Part shown: positions 1 to 9,500 of the stretch, in pieces | How the letters are laid out: the number at the start of each line of letters is the position of its first letter | Position numbering within the stretch: position 1 is the stretch's first letter | Assembly (NCBI GenBank): GCA_015679605.1 | Contig: JAAAVE010000275.1 | Span: 1 to 15,922 of the forward strand | Direction of reading: 5' to 3' | DNA: 15,922 nt | Source of the DNA: Podila epigama | Lineage: Eukaryota > Mortierellomycota > Mortierellomycetes > Mortierellales > Mortierellaceae | Made by a program: the position numbers and the translations under genes | The notes under the pieces: generated by a model | The model's input: only the letters and a program-made list of their open reading frames with translations | Told to the model about the DNA's origin: nothing | The model's database searches: none

Positions 1-279
1 TCGCGTGTAAAGTGTGAGAAGAAAAAGGGAGGCGGGGAATAGAAAGGATAGAAAAATATGATGGCAAAAAATCTTGATATGTGAGTTTTCCTGGCTTTTT
101 TTTTTTACTATTCGGGTTGGTGGCGCATGTGACGTCTGAACAACGCTGAGCTCTCCACTGTTCCTTTTTTTGAAGTCCATGGCTTTGATTCAGTGATCAA
201 CTGAACAACCATGCCACCGAATTCCTCTTGTCACCTTCAACAGACGAAACATAACACATTATAATCCCCACTCTTGGAC
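1..279 (+). other. Upstream region of first gene, with two short uORFs
   Basis: No gene is visible here. The stretch is AT-rich with a T-run near 106. Two short ATG-initiated frames, 179-196 (5 codons) and 211-264 (17 codons), lie before the proposed start at 280. If the transcript starts upstream of them they would act as uORFs. An unseen upstream exon is equally possible because the window begins only 279 nt before the ATG. Confidence 0.4.
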
Positions 280-1557
280 ATGGTAAGAGAGAAAGAGGTC
301 AATGTCGAGACACCAGGAACGGTTCTTCTCCGTCGACACATGGCCATCCTCGGCATATACGATGGCGAAACAGTAATTGTAACAGGTCCTGCAGCAACAG
401 CCATAACAACGGCCTCATCAACCACCTCAGCACATTCTCCAAAACTTCCTTCCAAAAAAACTCATACTGATTCGAATGCAAGAGAGGACACTTCTTCTGA
501 CGCTGGTAAGTTGGCTAGACGCGTTATTGGCCACTGATAGTCAGGCGTCATTGTTCTGAGGTGGTATCTGAAAATGGCGCGCATGATTTCTTGTCAGTGA
601 TTCAGTATTCAAACTATCACTTTTACAACATGAAAATACCTTAACAACGTAAAAAAAATCCTTTCTATAGAGAATAAAGAAGCAAAGAAATCAACAGTAC
701 CTTGTCATCCACTCTTCAAACGAATTGTTGTCAATGGATGCGAATACGACTATATTCCGGCATGTGGATTACCCCCTGGCTTTATCCAAGACAGCGAAAC
801 CTCGACCAGTGAGCAGGATGTTGAAAAGACTCTAGAAGCAGATATCTCGAGAACAACCCTTGAACAGGTCGGCTCAAGCGGTGATCCTAATAGCATCGTG
901 ACCCAGCTTAGTATTCCTAGTGGTGATACTTCGGTGGAGCGATCCGAGGATGCAGACAAGACCAATATCACAGAAGTCGCCACTTTGGTCACCAGCCAGA
1001 ACAAGGATAGTGACGCTGTAGCGACTCTCGGAATCGTAAAGGAATTTACCGTTAAAGGTCACAATGACAGCAACTGCAGCACAGTTGACAACAGTAGCAG
1101 CGACTCATCCATCAACGATTGTAACCCTCTCGCCAACAAAGAGGATTCACCTGTCCATGACTGCGACGATCTCCTCGGGGATGGCGACTCTCCTGTCAAT
1201 GACCCTGACTCCCCTATGAACAATGATGACCCGTCTGTTAGCGGCGGCGACGTGCCTGTGGCTGTCACCGCCACGAGCAAACAAGAACAGCAAATCATGC
1301 CTCAGTGCTCTGCTGACAATTCCAAAGAAAAAGTGCCTATTTTCATTGAGCTGAGCGACGGAGAAGTCGATAATGACGAAGTTATATTCTTACCAAGAAA
1401 GCGTCCAGGACAACGGATCTACAAAAGAAATGAAAAGGTCGCGCGGACAAAACTCGATACCGCGTTTGGATCGCAGCATTGTCCGGTCGAGATTGAAAGT
1501 GAGTCGGATGGAGAGACGGATCTCGCACAGAGACCTGAACTGGCGCATGTTCCGTAA
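280..1557 (+). CDS. Unrecognised acidic Ser/Asp-rich protein with SUMO-interaction-like motifs; exons 280-505, 671-1557
   Basis: I do not recognise a family. Joining GT..AG (donor gtaagt at 506, acceptor ctatag ending at 670) keeps one frame and gives about 370 residues. The N-terminal 75 residues are mixed hydrophobic/Thr-Ser. Residues about 85-110 hold a Cys/Pro/Gly cluster (PACGLPPGF). The middle is low complexity and acidic, with several D-S-P-V/M units near 1145-1230. Near residue 298, PIFIELSDGE looks like a SUMO-interacting motif (hydrophobic core followed by acids). DNDEVIFLP (about 309-317) looks like the reverse arrangement, and VEIESESDGE (about 348) is a third SDGE-bearing segment. 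A basic patch, RKRPGQRIYKR, sits between. Composition suggests a nuclear or disordered regulator; this is inference. The ATG at 280 is the first in frame after the stop at 262-264. A gtgagt at 1499 could be another donor, so the 3' end is less certain than the body. Confidence 0.62.
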
Positions 1558-2233
1558 CGTGTGCTGTCCGTGACCCTCGTTATCATTCTTCTGGCACGCG
1601 TCGATTTATGCGCACAGACATGGACACATGCTTTGCGGATTTTTTTTTTATTTCTCATTTACTTCCCTTGTGATCAGAAGGGTTGTCCTCTTGAACTCTG
1701 CCCATGTTACCACCAAGAATCAGTCATGACCAAGTGGATAATTTATCAGGACGAAGGAAAGGGGTCTCTCTCTTTATCTGTTCCTGTTTACCATGTCATC
1801 AAAATGGTTACCTCTGGTTCTGCTCGCAGCTACCTGCACGCCAGTGAGCCATGTCAACTGTGGATAGTAGTTTGGATAGACAAGTTCAACACACGAACAT
1901 TCGAATGGCGCCAAAATCACTTGTGAAAACAATAAAAAAAAAAAAGTTTTACACAAAATCTCGTGGGCGGAAAAACAATAAAAAAAAAATTTCCCCAACG
2001 AATACACATTTTTTTGGACTTCCTCGTGAAAAAATGAAAATTTTCCTTCTTTTGTCTTCCTTCCTTTTCGTTCGTTACCCTCATTAACCGTTTTTCACGT
2101 TTTTTCTTCTTTCTTTCTTTTAATTTCTTCACTACCATCTCACATCAGCATCAATACTCATTCACTCATTTTGATTTACCAGGAGTACTCCGTCTCGAAC
2201 ATCAAGGAATCTTTTTTTTTTTTACACACAGTC
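1558..2233. other. Intergenic: 3' UTR of first gene and promoter/leader of CDS1
   Basis: No supportable gene. AATAAA hexamers at 1931-1936 and 1977-1982, each followed by an A-run, are candidate poly(A) signals for the upstream gene. The second half is strongly pyrimidine-rich (about 2040-2130), typical of a fungal promoter or leader, and a T-run at about 2211-2223 directly precedes the CDS1 start. Confidence 0.5.
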
Positions 2234-5006
2234 ATGACAAAGAACAAATCACCAAGGCGGTCAACCCCACCGTCAAACACAACAAACACGTCAACGACCA
2301 CAGGTAGCGCCATCAACACATCGTCCTCAGTTACCACTGCATCGTTAGAAAGACCACAGACTCCACCCTCACCCACTTCTGGAAAGCACAAGGATTCAAG
2401 TCAAGGGCATGGTAATGGCACTGGACCAACACCAATGTCGAAAGAGGTAAAAAAAAATCAAAAAAAAGCCTAAAAAGAAACTAGAACGTTATACGGACAA
2501 GAAAGAAGGAGAGGCAAGAAAAAGGGATAGAAAAGAGGAGGAGGGGTCGACTTCGATTCTTGGATGACTATTCACAAGTTCACAGAGTAAAAAAAAAAGA
2601 AGCAGAAGCAGGAAAAGTAGAAAAAGGAGGGAAAAGGAAAGCTATACGCGGCAACCAAGCGGATATCATGCGCATCAAACATCAACGGCTTTGTTTTCTC
2701 TCTTTGGACGTTTTTTACATGGGTTCATTCAGTGCTGGACCATATGAAAGATCTGTGTGTAAACTCTCTTTGCAGGTGACGACCAGACCTGAAAAAAGGC
2801 GACGGTCAGACCAGGTACAGCAGACGCAATGCCAGTACTTGGAGGTCAACGGTTTTCTTTTTCTGTCAAACGGGACAAGTTTATTTTTGTGCTTTGCGTG
2901 AATGTGCGGCAATCGTCATTGACATGCAGAAGTATGCATAAGGCTGTCCATGTACATGATGATATCTGCCAACTGCCTCATTAGAGCATACAGGATTACC
3001 ACCGTTATTTCCTTTTTTTCTTTGGATTTGGTTTGGGGGAGAAGAGAGTTTTTTTTTTTTTGAGCCGGAATTTCGAATAGCCACTTACCGGGAAACTTTT
3101 TTTTTTCTTTACTTGGCATTGGCCTGTGTCTGCCAACGTGGAACCCGCTTAAGCGTACATGGATCATAGACTCACATATAGACATGTGACTATTCCGTTT
3201 TCTAATATGATCTACCATACCACATTACAACCGTTCTTTTTTCATTAGGGTGTCGTTTTGCTGGCTGACCAGTCGGCAAGTGCAAAGTGGGCCAATTGGT
3301 CTGTTCGCACTCTGTGGACGTTGATTATGATCGGAGGCTTCTTTGCCTGTGTTGCTGCGGGACCCTTGTTCGTCATCTTGTTGGTGGTCATGGTCCAGGG
3401 GCTCGTTTATAAGGAGGTCATCTATCTCGCCAATGTTCCAAGCAGGGAGAAGAAACTTCCTTGGTTCAGGTCCATGAACTGGTACGTTGGCAATACGAAT
3501 ATTGTTGCAGTCAATTTTATCTGCGCACTTGAACTCATACTGGAAATGAAACATGGATTCTTTTATTAACGATCGCAGCCGCATCTCCACGCCCTTTTGT
3601 TCCCTGATCAAATAGGTACTTTTTGTTCAGTACCAATTACTTTTTCTATGGCGAAAGTTTGATCCACTACTTTCAACATGTCGTCTTTGTCGACGCTTTC
3701 CTCCTCCCCTTTGCCACGCACCATCGATTCATTTCCTTCACGCTCTATGTGATCGGTAAGTTGGACATCATGGCATTTTGCTAGGGGGATCTCATACCTG
3801 CTAGTTGCGATCATACCAGCATTTTACACCAACACGGACAACATCTATTACCAAAAGGAGGATCCCAACCGTATCTAATGTTGTTCGTCTGGCCTGATCG
3901 TTTTCGTACTTTATAGGATTTGTCTTTTTTGTCGCCAACCTGAAGAAGGGTCATTACCGCTTCCAGTTTTCTCAGTTTGCATGGACGCACATGACTCTTT
4001 TGCTCGTTGTCTGTCAGAGTCACTTTATCATCAACAACATCTTTGAGGGTCTCATTTGGTAAGTAATATTTTGCAACTTGCAAGGTCAACTACTTCTTTA
4101 TTATGCTCGCTATATCACCATATAGGGGAAAAGAAGCATTTTTTTTTGACCTTGTCCTTTGTCCAATACATCCAAATCCACTTGAACAACGATATAGGTT
4201 CTTTTTGCCCGTCTCTTTGGTGATTGCCAATGACATTTGGGCTTATATCTTTGGATTCTTCATGGGCAAGACGCCTTTGATCAAATTGTCGCCCAAGAAG
4301 ACTGTCGAAGGATTTATTGGAGGCTGGGCCATGACCATTGTCTTTGGCATGATTGTAAGTATTCAAAGTTAACAATCTACTCTATTCATTCTGCTTTCGT
4401 CAAATGTGTATCAATTCTAACAGAACACCCTGACACTTGATTTTTTAGTTTGCTACGTTGTTCCTCCGTTACCCTTACATGATCTGTCCTGTCAAGGATT
4501 TGCGCGCTACAGCCTTTAGTGGACTGACATGCGAGCCCAACCCAGTGTTCATTCCAGTGAAGCATTACCTGAAGCCATGGATGTACAGTTTGGTCCGCCA
4601 TCTTGGTTTGCGCAACAACTTTGTGATGATTGCTCCTCTGCAATGGCATGTCATTATCATGGCGTGTTTTGCATCTCTGATTGCACCCTTTGGAGGTTTC
4701 TTTGCTAGTGGCTTCAAGCGTGCATTCAAGATCAAGGATTTTGGACAGTCGATCCCTGGCCACGGAGGCATTACCGATCGCATGGATTGTCAGTTCTTGA
4801 TGGGTCTCTTTTCATACATGTACTACCAGTCGTTCATCAAAACCTCTGCCGTCACTGTCGGCTTTGTTCTGCAGACGGCGGCTAAGCTCAAGGGTCAGGA
4901 GCAAATGGAGCTCTTTGATCACCTTCGCCAGTACTTGATCGGCCAAGGCCTCCTCGACGAGGAGAGCTGTGTCGTTATCCCCCCCAAGGAAGCCTGGGTG
5001 TCTTAA
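2234..5006 (+). CDS. CDS1: Phosphatidate cytidylyltransferase (CDP-diacylglycerol synthase); exons 2234-2446, 2776-2814, 3249-3481, 3616-3755, 3917-4058, 4198-4354, 4449-5006
   Basis: Makes CDP-diacylglycerol from CTP and phosphatidic acid in the ER membrane, the precursor of phosphatidylinositol, phosphatidylserine and cardiolipin. The seven-exon model gives 493 residues, near the usual length of fungal Cds1 (yeast about 457). Residues 1-84 are a Ser/Thr/Pro-rich cytosolic tail; the rest is polytopic, starting with [16 protein letters not shown] and several hydrophobic helices. Family landmarks are [12 protein letters not shown] in exon 6 and the CDP-synthase signature at about 395-421 in exon 7, with the K/R-rich KRAFKIKDF, then PGHGG (His413) and DRMD (Asp418, Asp421). 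Exon phases match at every junction from exon 3 on (NW|YFLFS, VI|GFVFF, LI|WFFLP, GMI|FATLF). Exon 2 is a 39-nt microexon of 13 residues; its limits are the least certain part. Convergent with SPT4, whose stop lies 199 nt beyond. Confidence 0.92.
2447..2775 (+). other. CDS1 intron 1 (329 nt)
   Basis: The donor is GAG|gtaaaa; reading through would stop within nine codons. The acceptor is ctctttgcag. The interior is purine-rich (2450-2650) with long A-runs and no convincing gene. Confidence 0.6.
2815..3248 (+). other. CDS1 intron 2 (434 nt)
   Basis: The proposed donor is CAG|gtacag and the acceptor is ttcattag. It separates the Arg-rich microexon from the first membrane exon. It is the longest intron in the gene, with T-runs around 3050 and 3100. 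An alternative donor at GAG|gtcaac (2844) would lengthen the microexon by ten codons in the same phase. Confidence 0.55.
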
Positions 5007-5205
5007 AGATTGGCAGCGGTCTTATATTTTTTTCTCCCTTTTTTTGTTATCTTTGTCTCATCTGAACAAAGATAAAAGTGCTTTCATTTTTCACGTTATG
5101 TTGAACACTGCATATTACAATACAATGCAATGCAAAACAAAAAAAAAAAAAAACATCCTCATCGATGCTTTTGACGCATACTCTTGTTCTTTTCCCTTTT
5201 TCTTC
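5007..5205. other. Convergent 3' region between CDS1 and SPT4
   Basis: AT-rich, with a run of about 15 A at 5139-5153 and a gataaaa near 5070 that may serve as the CDS1 poly(A) signal. No gene seen. Confidence 0.45.
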
Positions 5206-6119
5206 CTATAGTCCCGTATATACATAATAAACACAACATGATGTTGGTACAAGTTGGTCGTATTGTTCTTTCTTTTTTCTTTCCTTTGTTCTAGTCTCTT
5301 GCAGATCCATCTCTATCAAAGCAACAACGTTCGTGGTTGTGTCAGCAATACTATATCGCCAACATCTCTTTGCAATGAACTTGTGAGAATTGAGCTTGGA
5401 AAAATGGATGGTACCGTACCTTGGTCTATACTTAATCCCCTTGGCCTCCAGTTCGTCTTCGATATCTTCTGGCAATGTTCCTTGTACCTGAACAGCGTAG
5501 ATGCCCTTTTCGAATTTATCTATTGGTGATGTGTCGATGGAGCGGAAAAGATCGTTTGTAAGTTCCAAGATCCATTGGTATAACAATTAGCCTCAAGACA
5601 AGAAATATCCGCCCAGTACTACTGCGACTTATTCTTACCAATACGTTGCCACTTGGCCACCCAACTCTCCGATGGCTGCATAACGGCAATGGCACTAAGT
5701 ATGTAAATTACAGATCGAACTGTCAGTTCCTGAAGGATATCCTTGTTTCGTTTTGACGATCGACATTGTTGCAATAGGCGAGACAGCCGCGAACAGCGTA
5801 TTTTCTTTTCCTGCCACACTTTCACTTATTTTTTCCATACCCATCAAAGTGTTGACTTGTACAATCCATGACTCTGTCCATAACGCCCTTCATGCCCAGC
5901 AATGATTCACAATTGTCGCATCCGTTCTTGAAGAACTGGTCTTGTTTCTATAGCAAAGAGAACATGGGGAGTAAACGCGAATTAGACACACCATCCTTTT
6001 TGCAACAAAAAAATGGCAGTTGCATCTAGTCTTGTTGATGAGAGAATGCTTACCTTGATCAGGGAGCAGAGTAGACATGCCCTCAGCTGCTTCTTGTCTG
6101 TTGGGATGATGCCGGACAT
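5206..6119 (-). CDS. SPT4: Transcription elongation factor SPT4; exons (minus) 6119-6054, 5947-5841, 5694-5639, 5519-5206
   Basis: Spt4 is the small zinc-finger partner of Spt5 (DSIF), which binds RNA polymerase II and promotes processive elongation in the nucleus. The spliced product begins MSGIIPTDKKQLRACLLC. The zinc ligands are visible as C15-x2-C18 in exon 1 and C32-x2-C35 in exon 2. These are followed by the family blocks MDCTSQHFDG, SWVAKWQRIDKF, GIYAVQVQG and the ending GIKYRPR. Four exons join in frame with TAG acceptors, phases 0, 2 and 1. The core to YRPR is about 111 residues, matching the family. The last exon then stays open to 5206, giving 180 residues, which is long for Spt4. 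A possible 69-nt in-frame intron (5419-5351, gtacgg..atatag) would shorten it to 157. The true C-terminus is unresolved. Confidence 0.9.
5351..5419 (-). other. Possible fifth-exon intron of SPT4 (69 nt, in frame)
   Basis: The donor AAG|gtacgg lies exactly at the end of the conserved YRPR motif, and the acceptor gcgatatag resembles other acceptors in this window. The length is 23 codons, so both spliced and retained forms stay open. Retention cannot be excluded from sequence. Confidence 0.4.
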
Positions 6120-6299
6120 TTTATGTGTGTGTGTGTGTGTGTGAGGTGCAATGAAGAATTGAGAGGTGTAGCACTTTGTATTCTGTGTAATACCATCAGG
6201 TGGCTTTGATGCTGCTCTTAGAGAGAGTGTAAGAGAGAATAAAGGATTCCATTCTCCAAGAGCAATCAATGACCGAATACTTCTCAGAATACTTCAAAG
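6120..6299. promoter_or_regulatory. Divergent intergenic region between SPT4 and the peptidase gene
   Basis: About 180 nt separate the SPT4 ATG from an open frame leading into the peptidase gene, so the two genes probably share a bidirectional promoter. I see no clear TATA box. Confidence 0.45.
6124..6143. repeat. (TG)10 microsatellite next to the SPT4 start
   Basis: Ten TG units on the plus strand. On the SPT4 strand it is a (CA)10 tract ending a few bases before the ATG, so it lies in the 5' UTR. Confidence 0.9.
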
Positions 6300-6572
6300 G
6301 TGGAGAGGCATCGCCCCCCCTTTCTTTTCACTCACTCATCCATCACCGCTCACTCTCCTGTTGCATCCACGCTATCCTCATTGCATGAGGTTTGCGCTCC
6401 AGTCTCTCGTTCTTCTTCCTTTCTGACAAAACCTTTCTTTCTTCGCTCCACTTTTCTCACTGTCAACCTAGTCAGAGCACACCATTGTAGTCGTGTACAA
6501 CACCTTTCATCCTTTGTAACAACAGGTCTTTCCTCACGCTCCATCGCCACCTTCCGCTCTTCACTCTGTAGA
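6300..6572 (+). other. Open in-frame leader with targeting-like composition, no ATG
   Basis: The frame of the peptidase is open from 6273 to the ATG at 6573 without any ATG. Translation of about the last 60 codons is Ser/Thr/Arg-rich with almost no acidic residues, like a mitochondrial presequence. A GTG at 6300 sits in a favourable context (A at -3, G at +4). This may be an alternative non-AUG start, or simply a UTR. Confidence 0.35.
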
Positions 6573-9500
6573 ATGGCCAAACGCGATGACTTGAACTCAA
6601 CTCCCTTAATGGCCTCGCCTTCTTTGCCTTCATCTCCTTCTGTCACAGCACACCAGCACTCTGCCTCGCCTCATATCAAAACCACAGGTCTCCAGGATAG
6701 CGCGAGCTCTGTCCATCCTTTTGCAAATACCAACACCACTGCTACTACTGTCAGTTCACCCAGCATCCGACAGCTAGGCCGTACACCATCCATGCAATCA
6801 CCAAACGTTGCTCGAAGCAATCTTGCTCATGTCTTGAACGACGCCGCCAGTGGAAAAGGTAGTGCATACACTCAGACCGACATACAGACAAAAGGACAGA
6901 TGTGCCAGTAGCGACAATACTTGGACAAACTGGTAATATATATATATATATATATACTCATCCATCCAAATCTTGCCTCCACAAATTAGGATCGCCCATC
7001 TGGTCGCCTAAAGAAAGCACGTTTGAACCAAAGTCGTTCAACAACAAACTGCCACCTTTGGAAGAAATGGATCTTTTTGTTTCTCAGTCACCAGACAATT
7101 TTTTGTCTCTCCTGCCTGATATTGCAGAAAGTGTTCGGATGCTTGTGACCCACTATCCAGAACTTTACCTTGGTGTGTGGGAAAGGTTGCGATCGATCTT
7201 GGAAGAAGCAGAGTAAGAAACTACATGTCTTTATTCTTTTTTTTTTGGGTGTTAGCGTGTTGTTCCTCCGTATTTTTTTTCCCTTGGCAGTGGTTGCCAG
7301 TGTGTTATTGCAGTGTTGACAATAGTCGACAGCGGCCGATGGTGGTTATGAGGGAAAATAGTTCAGAATGGAATAAGGATGAAAAAAAAGTTGGGGTTTT
7401 GGTTCTTACTTTTTTTTTTCTGTGTATGATATTTCACCTCTTCAGCCATGGATGTGTTCTCATTGACACTGTTTTTTTTCATCATCTTATCAAAAAATAC
7501 ATGTTCACATAGAACACGCGATCGTCTGCATGGCCGGAATATCGAATTACCATCTCCGCCAATTTGCGAAGCAAAGCCAGACGTCAAAGTCAACGTCCAT
7601 GGAGACCAGATGGTCGACAACTACTCATGGCTCAACGATCGTGAGAACCCCGATGGTAAAACTAAGGCAGTTACTTGGGGCAATCAAAAAAAGATCTAAA
7701 GGATGGCAGACTTGAGTAGGTCATGAAACAGAATAATAACTGGATGGATGACTAACAATAGTTCTTAACTCATTTCTTGTCTTGTTTATGGATAGTACTA
7801 AAATACATTGAGGATGAAAACAACTACGCGATCGCTGCTCTGAGCCATACTGAACCACTGCAGAAACTTTTATACAACGAGTTCGTGTCGCGACTGCAGG
7901 AAGATGAAGAGTCTGCCAAGGTCATTCTCCCGGATGGATGGGTCTATTATTCAAAATCTCAGGTAGGGCTGGAATACCGCATGCATTGCCGTGCCTTGGC
8001 TACACCACACGGCTATGAGCAAGAGCAGGTGTACCTGGATGAAAACGAGATTGTGCAAAGCCCAGAGTATACGGATTCAACCTTCTTCCGCGTCGGGTTC
8101 TTGCGCCATTCCTCCGACTGCAAAGTACTCGCCTATGGTGTCGATGGCTCCGGCAACGAACAATTTACGACACACTTCAAGGACATGACCACAGGCGAGC
8201 TCTTGCCGGACAAGCTGATCAACATCTACGAGAACCTTGAATTCTCGTCCTGTGGTCGCTTCGTCTATTACCTGACCCTTGTTCCAGAGACCGAAAGGGC
8301 TTATCGACTGTACCGGCATATCCTTGGCGCACCTGTTGAAACGGACCGACTATTGTACGAAGAAACCGACGAGATGTTCTGTTTGACATTGACAAAATCT
8401 GGCGATGGCAAGTTTATCATGATCAACTCTGCAGCTCAAGTGACGAGCGAAACCTTGTTCCTGCACGCAGATGCTGAAGAAGATGTGCAGATCGGGGTCA
8501 TTATGCCTCGCAAGGAAGGTATCACCTATTCGGCAGAGTCTCACAACGGCGAGTACTTTTTCGTCCTTACCAACGAAGGATCGAAGAACAATTGGCTCTT
8601 CCGAACAAAAGCGCCAAAGCGCTATACGCCCGCAACAGACTGGATCTCGGCACGAGAGACAGTGATCCCTCACCGCGACTTTGTGCTCATTGAGGACGTT
8701 CAAGTGAGGCAGAGACACTTGGTCGTGTTTGAACGGTCCAATTGTCACCAGAATGTTCGTGTTATTGAATTGGCGCCAGCGGATAGCACTCACCACGCAG
8801 TGGCGGCTCCACCTTGCTCCGTTGGCCTTGAGCCTGGGCCATTTGACCGGTACCATTACGTCTCCTTCTCAGAGAATGTATACTCGCTCCTACCAGAGTC
8901 TCTCAACGAGGAGGTGTCGAACCTGAGCAAGATGACCTTGTTTAATACCAATGTTCTTCGATTTACATATTCATCCTTGATCCAGCCACGTCAAGTCATT
9001 GACTACAACATGGACTCGCGAGAGTCTACGATTGTGCATAGAGAAAAGATTGCTGGGCTGCCAACATACAACCCCAGCCATTATGAGCAGCTACGAATCT
9101 ATTCGACAGGAATAGATGGAACAGCGATTCCAATGTCGATTGTCTACCGAAAGGATCTCCTTGGACAGGGCAAAGGTGACGATGCGAATCCATGTTTGCT
9201 CTATACCTATGGTGCATATGGTTCTTGCACCGACCCTGTGTTCTCGACGCAGCGTCTCAGTCTCTTGGACCGCGGATTTGTCTACGCTATTGCCCACGTC
9301 CGTGGAGGAAGTGACATGGGTATGGGATGGTATGAGGAGGGCAAGCTTGGTAAGAAGCCCAATACCTTCCTGGACTTTATCAGTTGTGCAGAGTTCCTTA
9401 TCAAAGAAGGGTATACCTCGCCCGAGAAATTGGCGATTTATGGGCGGTCTGCTGGAGGGTTGATGATTGGTGCTTGTGTCAATATGCGACCTGACCTGTT

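Noticed and set aside
1561-1926. Open frame of 121 codons after the first gene
   Set aside because: Begins right after the stop, biased composition, lies in the 3' UTR with poly(A) signals; no homology recognised.
2560-2901. Lys-rich open frame in CDS1 intron 1 and beyond
   Set aside because: Purine-rich intron sequence; only the 39-nt microexon inside it fits the CDS1 reading frame.
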